Shown in pieces: positions 6,679 through 13,429 of a DNA stretch of 13,429 nucleotides (positions within the stretch are counted from its first letter, which is position 1; each line of letters starts with the position of its first letter). Location of the stretch: positions 1 to 13,429 of the forward strand of contig DVLP01000081.1 of NCBI GenBank assembly GCA_018715445.1, read 5' to 3'. The position numbers and the translations under genes were made by a program. Below the pieces are notes generated by a model, which had not been told where the DNA came from, searched no databases, and saw nothing but the letters and a program-made list of their open reading frames with translations. This stretch comes from Candidatus Avipropionibacterium avicola. GTDB lineage: Bacteria; Actinomycetota; Actinomycetes; Propionibacteriales; Propionibacteriaceae.

Positions 6679-8307
6679 ATGACCCATTCGCCATTCACCG
6701 GATCGTTGTCCCGTCGTTCCCTGATGGGCGGTGCTCTCGGTCTGACGGTCGCAGGGGGAGCCGTCCTGGCCGGTTGCTCCACCGAGGGCTCGGCCGATGC
6801 CGGTGCTCAGGGCGAGCAGGCCGAGCTGCCCTCCCAGATCCCCTTCGAGGGGGTCAAGGCCGACATCGAACCGGCCAACGAGTACTCCGTGGCGGGATAC
6901 CTGAAGTTCCCCAACCCAGCGATCACGGCGGTCCCGGAGAAGCCGGGCGACGGCTCGACGATCACCGGGTTGACCACGACCAGCACCGGCGGCACCGCGC
7001 CACCGATGAAGCGCAACCAGTGGTGGCAGAACCTCAACGAGCAGCTTGGCGTCACCATGGAGTTGAGCTGGATCAAGGGCGACGACTACCTCTCCAGGTT
7101 CCAGACCATGGTCGCCGGTGACGACATCCCGGATGTGGTCGCGGTGCCGAACGTGCCGCAACTGGACAAGATGCTGAAGGCCAAGTTCACCGACCTGACC
7201 GAGTACTTGGCCGGGGACGCCGTCGCCGAGTACCCGATGCTGGCGAACTTCCCCGCCGTGTCGTGGCAGGAGGTCATCTACGGCGGATCGATCTACGGCA
7301 TCCCGCGGCCGCTGCTGCCGATCAGCTCCCGTCTCGAGGCCCGGACCGACACCTTGGACGAGCTCGGCATCGTGCCGGAGTTCACCAGCGCGGACGGCTT
7401 CCTCGACCTGTGCCGTGAGGTGACCGACCGGAAGTCCGGTCGCTTCGCGATGGTGCAGCCGAACGCATCGTTCCTCAGGAGCATGTTCTCCCTGCCCAAT
7501 GTGTGGGAGAAGACCGACCAAGGCTTCCGGCACGAGATCGAGTCGGAGCGCTATCCCGAGTACCTCGACTTCGTGGCGGGGATGTGGTCCGAGAAGTTGT
7601 TCCATCCCGACGCCTTCAACAACCCCTCGCTGATCCCGTTGTTCCAGCAACCGGGCTTCGTCCTGTTCGAGGTCGGTGGGCCCGGGTTCACCCGGGCGAT
7701 GCCGATGTATCGTCCGGGCGCGCCGACGCTGACGGTCAAGCCGGTGGTCGTTCCGCTCGCCGAAGGTGGCGGCAATGCGCCGGTCCGCATCGGACCTGGC
7801 TCGACGAACATGCTCGGGATTCGTGGCGACCTCGACCCCGACCGAGTGCGGCAGGTCCTCCAGGTCCTGAACTACACCGCGGCACCGTTCGGGACCAAGG
7901 AGTACCTGTCGGTCCAGTACGGCAAGGAAGGGCGCAACTTCACCTTCGACGACGACGGTCAGCCGATCCCGAACCCCGAGACCAGCAACGAGATGTTCCC
8001 GATCACGCTGTTCCCGGGCAACCCCAACTTCATGTACGCCCCGGAGTTCCCTGACGTGGTGAGGAACGAGTGCGACTACGAGGCGACGGTCGGGGACAAT
8101 GTCCGACTCAATGCCTCGACCGGCCTGATCTCCGAGACCGAGATCAGCAAGTCGGGACAGCTCGATCGTGAGATCACCCTGGCCGTCGGAGACATCATCC
8201 AGGGGCGCAAGCCTGTGAGCAGTTGGGCCGACACCGTCGCCACCTGGCGCAGCAAGGGCGGCGACCAGATGCGTACCGAGTACGAGGAAGCCGACGCCGC
8301 CGGCTGA
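6679..8307 (+). CDS. ABC transporter solute-binding lipoprotein (family 1, LplA-like)
   Basis: A 542-aa extracellular solute-binding protein, large for the family, of the type that feeds oligosaccharides to CUT1 importers. The N-terminus has a twin-arginine motif (SRRSLMGG, 11-18), a hydrophobic core and the lipobox LAGC with Cys33, so it should be folded before Tat export and lipid-anchored. A low-complexity Gly/Ala/Glu linker follows. Next are typical family blocks: N-x-x-LG-V-x-M near 105-115, MVAGDDIPDVVAVPN, and YGIPRPL for the hinge region. ATG 6679 has AAAGGAG 6 bases upstream. It heads a cassette with the hydrolase (59 bases downstream) and the propeller protein. No permease or ATPase gene is nearby in this window, so its transporter must lie elsewhere or be absent. 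The ligand cannot be read from sequence; a glycan fragment is the likeliest. Confidence 0.88.
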   Translation: MTHSPFTGSLSRRSLMGGALGLTVAGGAVLAGCSTEGSADAGAQGEQAELPSQIPFEGVKADIEPANEYSVAGYLKFPNPAITAVPEKPGDGSTITGLTTTSTGGTAPPMKRNQWWQNLNEQLGVTMELSWIKGDDYLSRFQTMVAGDDIPDVVAVPNVPQLDKMLKAKFTDLTEYLAGDAVAEYPMLANFPAVSWQEVIYGGSIYGIPRPLLPISSRLEARTDTLDELGIVPEFTSADGFLDLCREVTDRKSGRFAMVQPNASFLRSMFSLPNVWEKTDQGFRHEIESERYPEYLDFVAGMWSEKLFHPDAFNNPSLIPLFQQPGFVLFEVGGPGFTRAMPMYRPGAPTLTVKPVVVPLAEGGGNAPVRIGPGSTNMLGIRGDLDPDRVRQVLQVLNYTAAPFGTKEYLSVQYGKEGRNFTFDDDGQPIPNPETSNEMFPITLFPGNPNFMYAPEFPDVVRNECDYEATVGDNVRLNASTGLISETEISKSGQLDREITLAVGDIIQGRKPVSSWADTVATWRSKGGDQMRTEYEEADAAG

Positions 8308-8312
8308 CCTGA

Positions 8313-8338
8313 CCTCGACCGAACGCCTCGACCGAACG
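8313..8338. repeat. Perfect 13-bp tandem duplication
   Basis: CCTCGACCGAACG occurs twice head to tail (8313-8325, 8326-8338) in the 59-base gap between the solute-binding protein and hydrolase genes. It is non-coding and may be a simple slippage product. Confidence 0.85.
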
Positions 8339-8366
8339 ACAGTGCCCAGAGCGACAAGGAAGATCC

Positions 8367-9428
8367 ATGCCTGACGTCGACCCCCTGCATCGCAATTTCG
8401 ACCCACTGAAGCGCAATGCTGACCGCGCCGAACGTCTCCACCAATGGTTCACCGCCGAGATCGTCGACGGTTACGCGGCCCGGCGTGACCGCGCCTGGTC
8501 GTGGGACCACACGGGCGAGGCCGCCTACCTCGCCTCGGTCGCCGAGCGACGGGCTGAGTGGGCTGCGCTGCTCAACCCTCCACACCTGACTCCGCTGGAC
8601 GAAGTCCGGGTCTCGGCCGCACAGGTGCCCGGCGGACACTGGCTGGAGGTGCCGGTGCACAGCCACCTCTCGGCCGAGGGGGTCCTGGTGGTGCCGGAGG
8701 GGGCACGCCGACTCATCGTCATGCAACACGGTCTCGGGTCGTGGCCGGAACGCGTGTTCGGGATCCCTGATGCCAACAACGGCAATCGCGGGCTGGGAGC
8801 GGACCTGGTCAGGCGGGGCTATGCGGTCCTCGCTCCGTTGAACCTGAGCATGGTCGACCTGCGCAACCGGGCCCAGGACCTCGCCCGGCTCGCCGGCACC
8901 ACGATGGAGGGCCTGGAGCTGGCACGCTGCCGGCTGTTGCTCGACGCTGTCGCAGACCTGCACCCCGAGGTCGACACCGGAGCCGCGGCCCTGATCGGGG
9001 TCAGCTGGGGCGGGATGGCCGCGCAGTTCTGGACGCCGCTCGAGGACCGGTTCGTCGCGGCGGCGTCAGTCGCCTTCTTCAACGACCGGTTGCGCAAGAT
9101 GGTGGTGGAGGATCCGGAGCACTACGGCACCTTTGCCGCCAGGGGAGAGCACCACGCATTCCTTCCGAACCATCTGGGAGTGTTCGCCGACGCCGAGCTC
9201 GCCTCGCTGATCTGCCCGCGACCCTTCCTGGTGCAGCACGGCCACCATGATCCGATCGGCTGGTCACCACAGATCGAGGCGGAGTTCACCCGGACCCGTC
9301 GGCACTGGGACGAGCTGGGCGTCGGTGACCGGGTCGAGCTGCACATCCACGACGGCGGTCACGAGGTGGACAAGGACAACCTGCTGGCCTGGGTGGACCG
9401 CAACTTCCCCGTCACCGGGACGGCCTGA
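8367..9428 (+). CDS. Alpha/beta hydrolase (esterase-like), cytoplasmic
   Basis: A 353-aa alpha/beta-hydrolase-fold protein, related by pattern to dienelactone-hydrolase/acetyl-xylan-esterase-like enzymes. The nucleophile elbow is GVSWGG with Ser213. The acid is Asp295 in HGHHDPIGW and the base His332 in GGHEVD, a complete triad in the right order. QHGLGSWPERVFG near residue 119 likely forms the oxyanion loop. The first roughly 100 residues are an extra helical and beta part before the core. No signal peptide is present, so it acts in the cytosol, presumably on an ester of an imported compound. ATG 8367 has AAGGAA about 5 bases upstream. It sits between two exported-protein genes on the same strand, 59 and 68 bases apart, which suggests one transcript. 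The substrate is not known. Confidence 0.85.
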   Translation: MPDVDPLHRNFDPLKRNADRAERLHQWFTAEIVDGYAARRDRAWSWDHTGEAAYLASVAERRAEWAALLNPPHLTPLDEVRVSAAQVPGGHWLEVPVHSHLSAEGVLVVPEGARRLIVMQHGLGSWPERVFGIPDANNGNRGLGADLVRRGYAVLAPLNLSMVDLRNRAQDLARLAGTTMEGLELARCRLLLDAVADLHPEVDTGAAALIGVSWGGMAAQFWTPLEDRFVAAASVAFFNDRLRKMVVEDPEHYGTFAARGEHHAFLPNHLGVFADAELASLICPRPFLVQHGHHDPIGWSPQIEAEFTRTRRHWDELGVGDRVELHIHDGGHEVDKDNLLAWVDRNFPVTGTA

Positions 9429-9455
9429 GCACAACCGACCTCGCGTCAACGATCA

Positions 9456-9471
9456 CCCTGCCCGGGCAGGG
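9456..9471 (+). other. Perfect palindrome/hairpin upstream of the propeller gene RBS
   Basis: CCCTGCCCGGGCAGGG is a 16-bp perfect palindrome that can fold as a 6-bp stem with a CCGG loop. It ends 12 bases before AAAGGAG (9484-9490). It could protect or expose the downstream mRNA, or partly stop transcription. Confidence 0.55.
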
Positions 9472-9496
9472 AACCACCACTGCAAAGGAGCAAACC

Positions 9497-11887
9497 ATGT
9501 CGATCACCAGACGTAGCGTGCTGAAGCTGGTCACCGCCGGATCCCTGGCCGCGACGGCCATGACCGCCGCGGGCGGCACCATGGCCATGGCCGGACCACA
9601 GGAGGCCCTCGAACTGGAGCTGGTCAATCCGGGGTTCGAGGAGCCGATGACCGCAGGGACGATCCCCGGGTGGGAACAGATCCGTGGCACCACCGGATTC
9701 TCCCTGTCCGACCAGGCGATCGAAGGTGAGCAGGCCCTGGTCGTCCGCAACAGCGAGGAGGTCGTCGGCCTGCTCAGCTCGGCTGTCGGCGTGGTGCCCG
9801 GGCGCTACTACGCGGCAACCGTTCAAGGCCTGTGGACCACCGGGCGGCCCCAGCTCTACCTGTACTTCTACAACGAGGACGGCAAGCAACTCGCTGAGTC
9901 GAACCGCTCCTTCACCGGGATGGAGCCCGGTGAGTGGTACTGGTACGGGATCGGTGCCCATGCCCCGGACGGAGCGGTGGAGGCGAGGGTCATGATCTAC
10001 TCCGCCATCCGTCCCGCGGACTTCGTGGTGGATGACGTACGGATCATCGAGACCCACGGCCGGGTCGAGGCCGTGGGACACGCCGCTGAAGAGGTGGCCA
10101 CCATCGGGATGACGAACGTGGGCGACAAGTACTACGTCACCACCCGCAACCAGATCCCCGCCGTCCTCGGTGAGTACGACCTCGCGACCGGAGAGCTGAC
10201 GGGCCTGTGGGAACTGCCCGGCTCCGAGGGCTCCTGGGCGCTGACTGCGGGTGACGCAGTGGTCCACATCATGGGCTACCCCAGCGGGAAGCTCCACTCA
10301 CTCGATCTGACCACCCGCGAGGTCGCCTCCTTCCCGGCCTTCGGTGGGAGCGACACGATGGTCTACGGGGTGGAGCTGGCCGAGGACGGCAACCTCTACT
10401 GCGTGACCTACCCCGATTGTGGGGTGTGGCGCATCTCCCCGGACACCGGTGACGCGAACCGGATTGCGCGCGTGGGTGAGGGTGAGGCCTATGCCCGTTG
10501 CCTGGCCAGTGAGGGGACGGACCTGGTGGTGGGCACCTCTCCCGGTGGTCGGCTGTACCACGTCGACGTCACCACGGAGACGGTCACCGAGATCACCCCG
10601 GACATCGATCGCGCCAGTGGTTTCGTCACCTGTGCGATCCATGAGTCGACGGTGTGGGCGGCGAACGCCGAGAGGGTCGTGTCGCTCGCGCTGGACGGGA
10701 CCGATCCCCGTACCTGGGACCTGCCGGGGTCACAGATCGACACGCTCCGGGTGATGCCCACCGACGGTGCCGTGTGCGCGGTGATCCGACCGACCGGTGC
10801 CGTGCACCGCATGCTCCCCGACGAGGACGACTTCACCGACCTGGGGGCAGGGGCGCCCGGGGAGGAACACCGCAATGTCGTGGCGACCGCCGACGGCATC
10901 GTCGGTCTCGGCGGCAATGGCAACCTCTGGTCATGGTCGCCGGCCGAGGGATTCGTCCCGCATCACTTGCATGACACCGATCTGAAGGGGCCAACCCTGC
11001 TGCAGGCGATGTGCGCGATGCCCAATGGCATGGTGGCCGTCTCCGGCTCAGACGTCCACGTGCACCGACGGCCCGGCTCGGGCGACGCACCGGTGTTCAT
11101 CCCGATCCCGGCGACACCGATTCGGCTCGCGGCCACCCGGGATGCACTGTGGGTGGCGACCTACCCACGTACCGAAATCATCCGGATCCCTGTGGGGACG
11201 TGGAAGCCCGAGGTCCTCGGCCGGATCAGCAATGGACAGTACCGGCCATGGGATGCCCGGATCGACCAGGAACGCGACAGCCTGGTGATCAGCACCCAGC
11301 CCTCCCTGGGGAAGTCGGCCGGGGCGATCACGCTGTTCGGGCTCAGCAGCCACGAGTTCACGATCTTCGATGCGCCGCTGGGTGAGCAGACCATCACCCA
11401 GTCCATCGCCCTCGGATCGCGCACCTTCCTGTGTGGTGGCATGGCCGAGGACAACCGGGCCAAGGTCGGCGAGATCGATCTGGACACCGGTGAACTGCTG
11501 TGGAGCACCGTGCCGGTGGCCGGTGGCAGGACCATTGAGTCGATCGTCCACCACGACGGCATCCTGTACGGCGTCGTCCGCGGCAATCGCTGGTTCGCCC
11601 TTGACCTCGCCAGTGGTGACGTGGTGAGGACCGGGTGGCTGTCCGGCACACATTCCTACGGCATCCTGCGGGTTTTCCAGGGACGGATCGTGCTCCCCAC
11701 CCACAAGGGGATGATCTTCGAGCTGGACCTCGCCCGGCGCGATGCCTTGCTGCTGCTCGACGGGTTGGACGAGGGGTGGCGCCGAGCCCCGCAGTACTGG
11801 TGTGACGACCGTACGGGCAGGGTGTGGGGCATGGACGGGACGGAGCTCGCCCGATTCGACCTGACGGGCACCCATCTGCCCGACTGA
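9497..11887 (+). CDS. Tat-exported protein: carbohydrate-binding-like domain plus double beta-propeller
   Basis: A 796-aa secreted protein. The Tat signal TRRSVLK (4-10) and a hydrophobic core end at AMA (30-32), a signal peptidase I site. There is no lipobox or sortase motif, so it is released or held by binding. Residues about 38-185 start with ELVNPGFEEP and show the jelly-roll pattern of CBM4/9/22-like modules (GWEQ, then VVPGRYYAATVQG, ending FVVDDVRI). From about 200 to the end I count 14 repeats of about 42 residues with strands such as GKLHSLDLTT, GRLYHVDVTTETV, AKVGEIDLDTGEL and GMIFELDLARRD. This fits two seven-bladed propellers of the PQQ/NHL/YncE-like kind. No lyase or hydrolase active site is obvious. 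ATG 9497 has AAAGGAG 6 bases upstream. Third gene of the cassette. It could bind or cleave a polysaccharide; function unproven. Confidence 0.8.
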   Translation: MSITRRSVLKLVTAGSLAATAMTAAGGTMAMAGPQEALELELVNPGFEEPMTAGTIPGWEQIRGTTGFSLSDQAIEGEQALVVRNSEEVVGLLSSAVGVVPGRYYAATVQGLWTTGRPQLYLYFYNEDGKQLAESNRSFTGMEPGEWYWYGIGAHAPDGAVEARVMIYSAIRPADFVVDDVRIIETHGRVEAVGHAAEEVATIGMTNVGDKYYVTTRNQIPAVLGEYDLATGELTGLWELPGSEGSWALTAGDAVVHIMGYPSGKLHSLDLTTREVASFPAFGGSDTMVYGVELAEDGNLYCVTYPDCGVWRISPDTGDANRIARVGEGEAYARCLASEGTDLVVGTSPGGRLYHVDVTTETVTEITPDIDRASGFVTCAIHESTVWAANAERVVSLALDGTDPRTWDLPGSQIDTLRVMPTDGAVCAVIRPTGAVHRMLPDEDDFTDLGAGAPGEEHRNVVATADGIVGLGGNGNLWSWSPAEGFVPHHLHDTDLKGPTLLQAMCAMPNGMVAVSGSDVHVHRRPGSGDAPVFIPIPATPIRLAATRDALWVATYPRTEIIRIPVGTWKPEVLGRISNGQYRPWDARIDQERDSLVISTQPSLGKSAGAITLFGLSSHEFTIFDAPLGEQTITQSIALGSRTFLCGGMAEDNRAKVGEIDLDTGELLWSTVPVAGGRTIESIVHHDGILYGVVRGNRWFALDLASGDVVRTGWLSGTHSYGILRVFQGRIVLPTHKGMIFELDLARRDALLLLDGLDEGWRRAPQYWCDDRTGRVWGMDGTELARFDLTGTHLPD

Positions 11888-11909
11888 TGGGCGACCCCGG
11901 CCAGTCAGG

Positions 11910-11936
11910 CGTTCCCGCGGGAACGTGCTGCCGAGG
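11910..11936. terminator. Palindromic hairpins between convergent genes (bidirectional terminator)
   Basis: CGTTCCCGCGGGAACG (11910-11925) is a 16-bp perfect palindrome, able to form a 6-bp stem with a CGCG loop on either strand. A second small hairpin, CTGC-CGAG-GCAG, follows within 11936. They lie in the 53-base gap between two convergent stops, which fits termination in both directions. A regulator site is the alternative for the perfect palindrome. Confidence 0.55.
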
Positions 11937-11940
11937 CAGG

Positions 11941-12741
11941 TCAGGTGAGTCGTTCGCGCAGCCAGGCCAGATCGGCCAGGTGGCCGTCGCCCGGGGTCTC
12001 GATCACGACCGGGGCGGCTGCCTCGCGCACCACGGCGATCAGGCCCTCCGGATCACACTGGCCCTGGCCCAGATTGGCGTGGCGGTCGGCTCCGGAGCCG
12101 GCGGCGTCGCGGGAGTCGTTGCAGTGCACCAGGTCGATCCGTCCGGTGATGGCGCGGACCTTGTCGACCAGGCCGATCAGCTCCTCCCCGCCGGCATGGG
12201 CGTGGCAGGTGTCCAAGCAGAACCCGACCAGCTCGGCGCCGTCGGCCCGCTGGACCGACTCCCACACCCGGGCGATCCGGTCCAGGTGGCGTGCCATCGC
12301 ATTGGCACCGCCGGCGGTGTTCTCGATCAGCAGGGGGACGGTGAAGTCGGTGCGGTCGACGGCCTTGAACCAGTTCTCGAAGCCGACCTCGGGATCGTCG
12401 TCGGCGCTGACGTGGCCGCCGTGGACGATCACACCGGCCGCCCCGATCTCGGCGGCCGCGGTCATGGTCTGCTGCAGCAGCTTGCGGCTCGGGATCCGGA
12501 TCCGGTTGTTGGTGGTGGCGACGTTGATCACGTACGGCGCGTGCACGTAGAGCGCGATCCCGGCCTCCTCGGCGTCGGCGCGCAGCGCTTCGGCGCCGCC
12601 GGCGTAGGCAATCTTGGGGCCCTTCCACCCCTGGGGGTCACCGAGGAAGAACTGGCTCAGCCCGGCATCGCGGGCCGTGGCCTCGGCGATCGGGTCGACC
12701 TGATCGACGTGGGCACCGAGCACGAGTGGGGTGTCAGCCAT
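11941..12741 (-). CDS. nfo: Endonuclease IV (deoxyribonuclease IV, AP endonuclease family 2)
   Basis: A 266-aa TIM-barrel DNA-repair enzyme that cuts 5' of abasic sites and removes blocked 3' ends. All nine trinuclear zinc ligands known from E. coli Nfo have counterparts: His67 (HAPY), His107 (VHGG), Glu140 (LIENTAG), Asp177 and His180 (LDTCHAHAGG), His206 (VHCND), Asp219 and His221 (DRHANLGQG) and Glu248 (IETP). It is slightly shorter than the 285-aa E. coli protein. ATG 12741 has no Shine-Dalgarno site; a TACAGT box ends 6 bases before it, suggesting a leaderless mRNA. It is convergent with the propeller gene and divergent from the Gfo/Idh gene, so it is probably transcribed alone. Related xylose-isomerase-like barrels are excluded by the full Nfo motif set. 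Confidence 0.93.
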   Translation of the reverse strand: MADTPLVLGAHVDQVDPIAEATARDAGLSQFFLGDPQGWKGPKIAYAGGAEALRADAEEAGIALYVHAPYVINVATTNNRIRIPSRKLLQQTMTAAAEIGAAGVIVHGGHVSADDDPEVGFENWFKAVDRTDFTVPLLIENTAGGANAMARHLDRIARVWESVQRADGAELVGFCLDTCHAHAGGEELIGLVDKVRAITGRIDLVHCNDSRDAAGSGADRHANLGQGQCDPEGLIAVVREAAAPVVIETPGDGHLADLAWLRERLT

Positions 12742-12747
12742 GCAGCC

Positions 12748-12753
12748 ACTGTA
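12748..12753 (-). promoter_or_regulatory. -10 box of a leaderless promoter for nfo
   Basis: TACAGT on the minus strand with 6 bases to ATG 12741, the same spacing as at the SDR gene. It overlaps one arm of an inverted repeat, CCACTG (12746-12751) and CAGTGG (12768-12773), whose arms start 22 bases apart. Confidence 0.45.
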
Positions 12754-12850
12754 ATCGGCGGGACCGTCAGTGGTGTCCTCTCGACGGGCTCGGGGGTCGG
12801 CGAGGGGATCGCGGGCTGGACAGTGATTCGCATGGCGGGAGCCCTGCGGA

Positions 12851-12856
12851 TAGCGT
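12851..12856 (+). promoter_or_regulatory. -10 box for the Gfo/Idh gene
   Basis: TAGCGT on the plus strand, about 42 bases before ATG 12899, is a good TANNNT box; a candidate -35 (TTCGCA) lies about 18 bases upstream. It leaves a leader of about 35 bases that carries the ribosome-binding site. Confidence 0.45.
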
Positions 12857-12898
12857 TGGGACGCCCGTGAACCGTGGACAGGAAGTCTGGAGGACCTG

Positions 12899-13429
12899 AT
12901 GAAGGTCGGTGTCGTTGGTTGTGGTCAGTTCGCTGGGAGTTTTGCCCGGTTGTGGAACCTGCATCCGGAGGTGGAGCAGGTCTGGGTGACTGACCTGATC
13001 CCGGAGCGTGCGGAGGCCCTGGCCGCCAAGCATGGTTTCGCGGGGACGATGGCTTCGTACGAGGAGATGCTCGGCTCCGATCTGGACGCGTTGGCGTTGA
13101 TGACCCAGCGTTGGACCCATGGTCCGTTGGCGTCGGAGGCGCTGCGGGCCGGCAAGCACGTGTACTCGGCGGTGCCGATGGCGGTGACGGTCGATGAGGT
13201 GAAGGCGATCATCGACGCGGTGAACGAGACCGGCAAGACCTACATGATGGGTGAGACCCATTACTACTACCCGGTCGCGGTGTGGGCGCGTCAGGCGCAG
13301 GCCGAGGGCCGTTTCGGTCGGCTGTTCTATGCCGAGGGTGACTACGTCCACGACATGGACCACGGGTTCTATGCGGCGTATCAGTTCTCGGGTGGGGAGA
13401 ACTGGAAGCCGACGGCGTCGTACCCGCCG
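12899..13429 (+). CDS. Gfo/Idh/MocA-family NAD(P)-dependent protein, 5' part (cut by window edge)
   Basis: The first 177 codons are visible. The Rossmann motif is GVVGCGQFAG (4-13), and Asp32 after the second strand suggests NAD rather than NADP. At the place where most family members have the EKP motif with a catalytic lysine, this one reads HVYSAVP (87-93). The family normally interconverts hydroxyl and keto groups of sugars, cyclitols and related compounds. Without that lysine it may use another base or do a different NAD-assisted reaction, as in GH109-type glycosidases. MMGETHYYYP (116-125) and DYVHDMDHGFY lead into the C-terminal substrate domain. ATG 12899 has GGAGG 5 bases upstream. 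Codons such as GGT, GTT, TGT, AGT, TTT and TTG are more frequent here than in the adjacent genes, a possible sign of different origin. Substrate unknown. Confidence 0.85.
   Translation, partial: MKVGVVGCGQFAGSFARLWNLHPEVEQVWVTDLIPERAEALAAKHGFAGTMASYEEMLGSDLDALALMTQRWTHGPLASEALRAGKHVYSAVPMAVTVDEVKAIIDAVNETGKTYMMGETHYYYPVAVWARQAQAEGRFGRLFYAEGDYVHDMDHGFYAAYQFSGGENWKPTASYPP

Noticed and set aside
3651..6782. 1043-codon open frame on the minus strand opposite the surface protein and membrane protein
   Set aside because: It is a GC-bias shadow: low-complexity Gly/Arg/Asp-rich repeats mirroring the DUF5979 units, running across a terminator and two well-supported plus-strand genes.
6553..8406. 617-codon minus-strand open frame opposite the solute-binding protein
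   Set aside because: It is the antisense shadow of a gene with a clear Tat lipoprotein signal; no recognisable domain.
11824..12870. 348-codon plus-strand open frame opposite nfo
   Set aside because: Shadow of nfo, which has all nine metal ligands on the other strand.
1..13429. CRISPR arrays, tRNA/rRNA genes, transposases, insertion-sequence ends, phage genes
   Set aside because: None seen. The repeats present are coding DUF5979 units, two short in-frame repeats and one 13-bp duplication.

Overview
The window is high-GC DNA. It shows GTG starts, -10 boxes of the TANNNT type, leaderless genes, Tat signals and an LAXTG-type sortase motif on a repeat-rich surface protein. This points to an Actinomycetota, plausibly Propionibacteriales; the genus cannot be told from sequence alone.

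Left part (1-3634, minus strand). The first 13 codons of an ABC-transporter permease run off the left edge. A 30-codon upstream ORF with a strong ribosome-binding site ends in a GTGA overlap with the permease start. Next comes a tight three-gene operon read right to left: a short-chain dehydrogenase, a PlsC-type acyltransferase and an alkyl-DHAP-synthase-like FAD enzyme. Together these look like a module for ether-linked glycerolipid (alkylglycerol) synthesis.

Middle (3672-6503, plus strand). A cell-wall surface protein has five DUF5979-like repeats, an acidic Pro/Asp/Glu stalk, LADTG and a C-terminal membrane anchor. It has no start codon near its promoter and no signal peptide: the reading frame begins at a repeat boundary about 22 bases after a -10 box, so its 5' part appears deleted (or lost in assembly). 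A strong GNRA-loop hairpin ends it. A two-helix membrane protein of unknown function follows, probably from a leaderless transcript.

Right-middle (6679-11887, plus strand). A three-gene cassette encodes a Tat-type solute-binding lipoprotein, a cytoplasmic alpha/beta hydrolase with an intact Ser-Asp-His triad, and a large Tat-exported protein. The last has an N-terminal carbohydrate-binding-like domain and 14 propeller-like repeats, which fit two seven-bladed beta-propellers. The first and third genes share the same leader: a hairpin, 11-12 bases, then a near-identical ribosome-binding site. No permease or glycosidase is present, so the substrate is unknown; binding and use of a glycan or glycoside is the simplest reading.

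Right end (11888-13429). A 16-bp perfect palindrome separates the cassette from a convergent nfo (endonuclease IV, all nine metal ligands present, leaderless). Divergent from nfo is the 5' part of a Gfo/Idh/MocA-family protein that lacks the usual EKP lysine and uses more T-ending codons than its neighbours.
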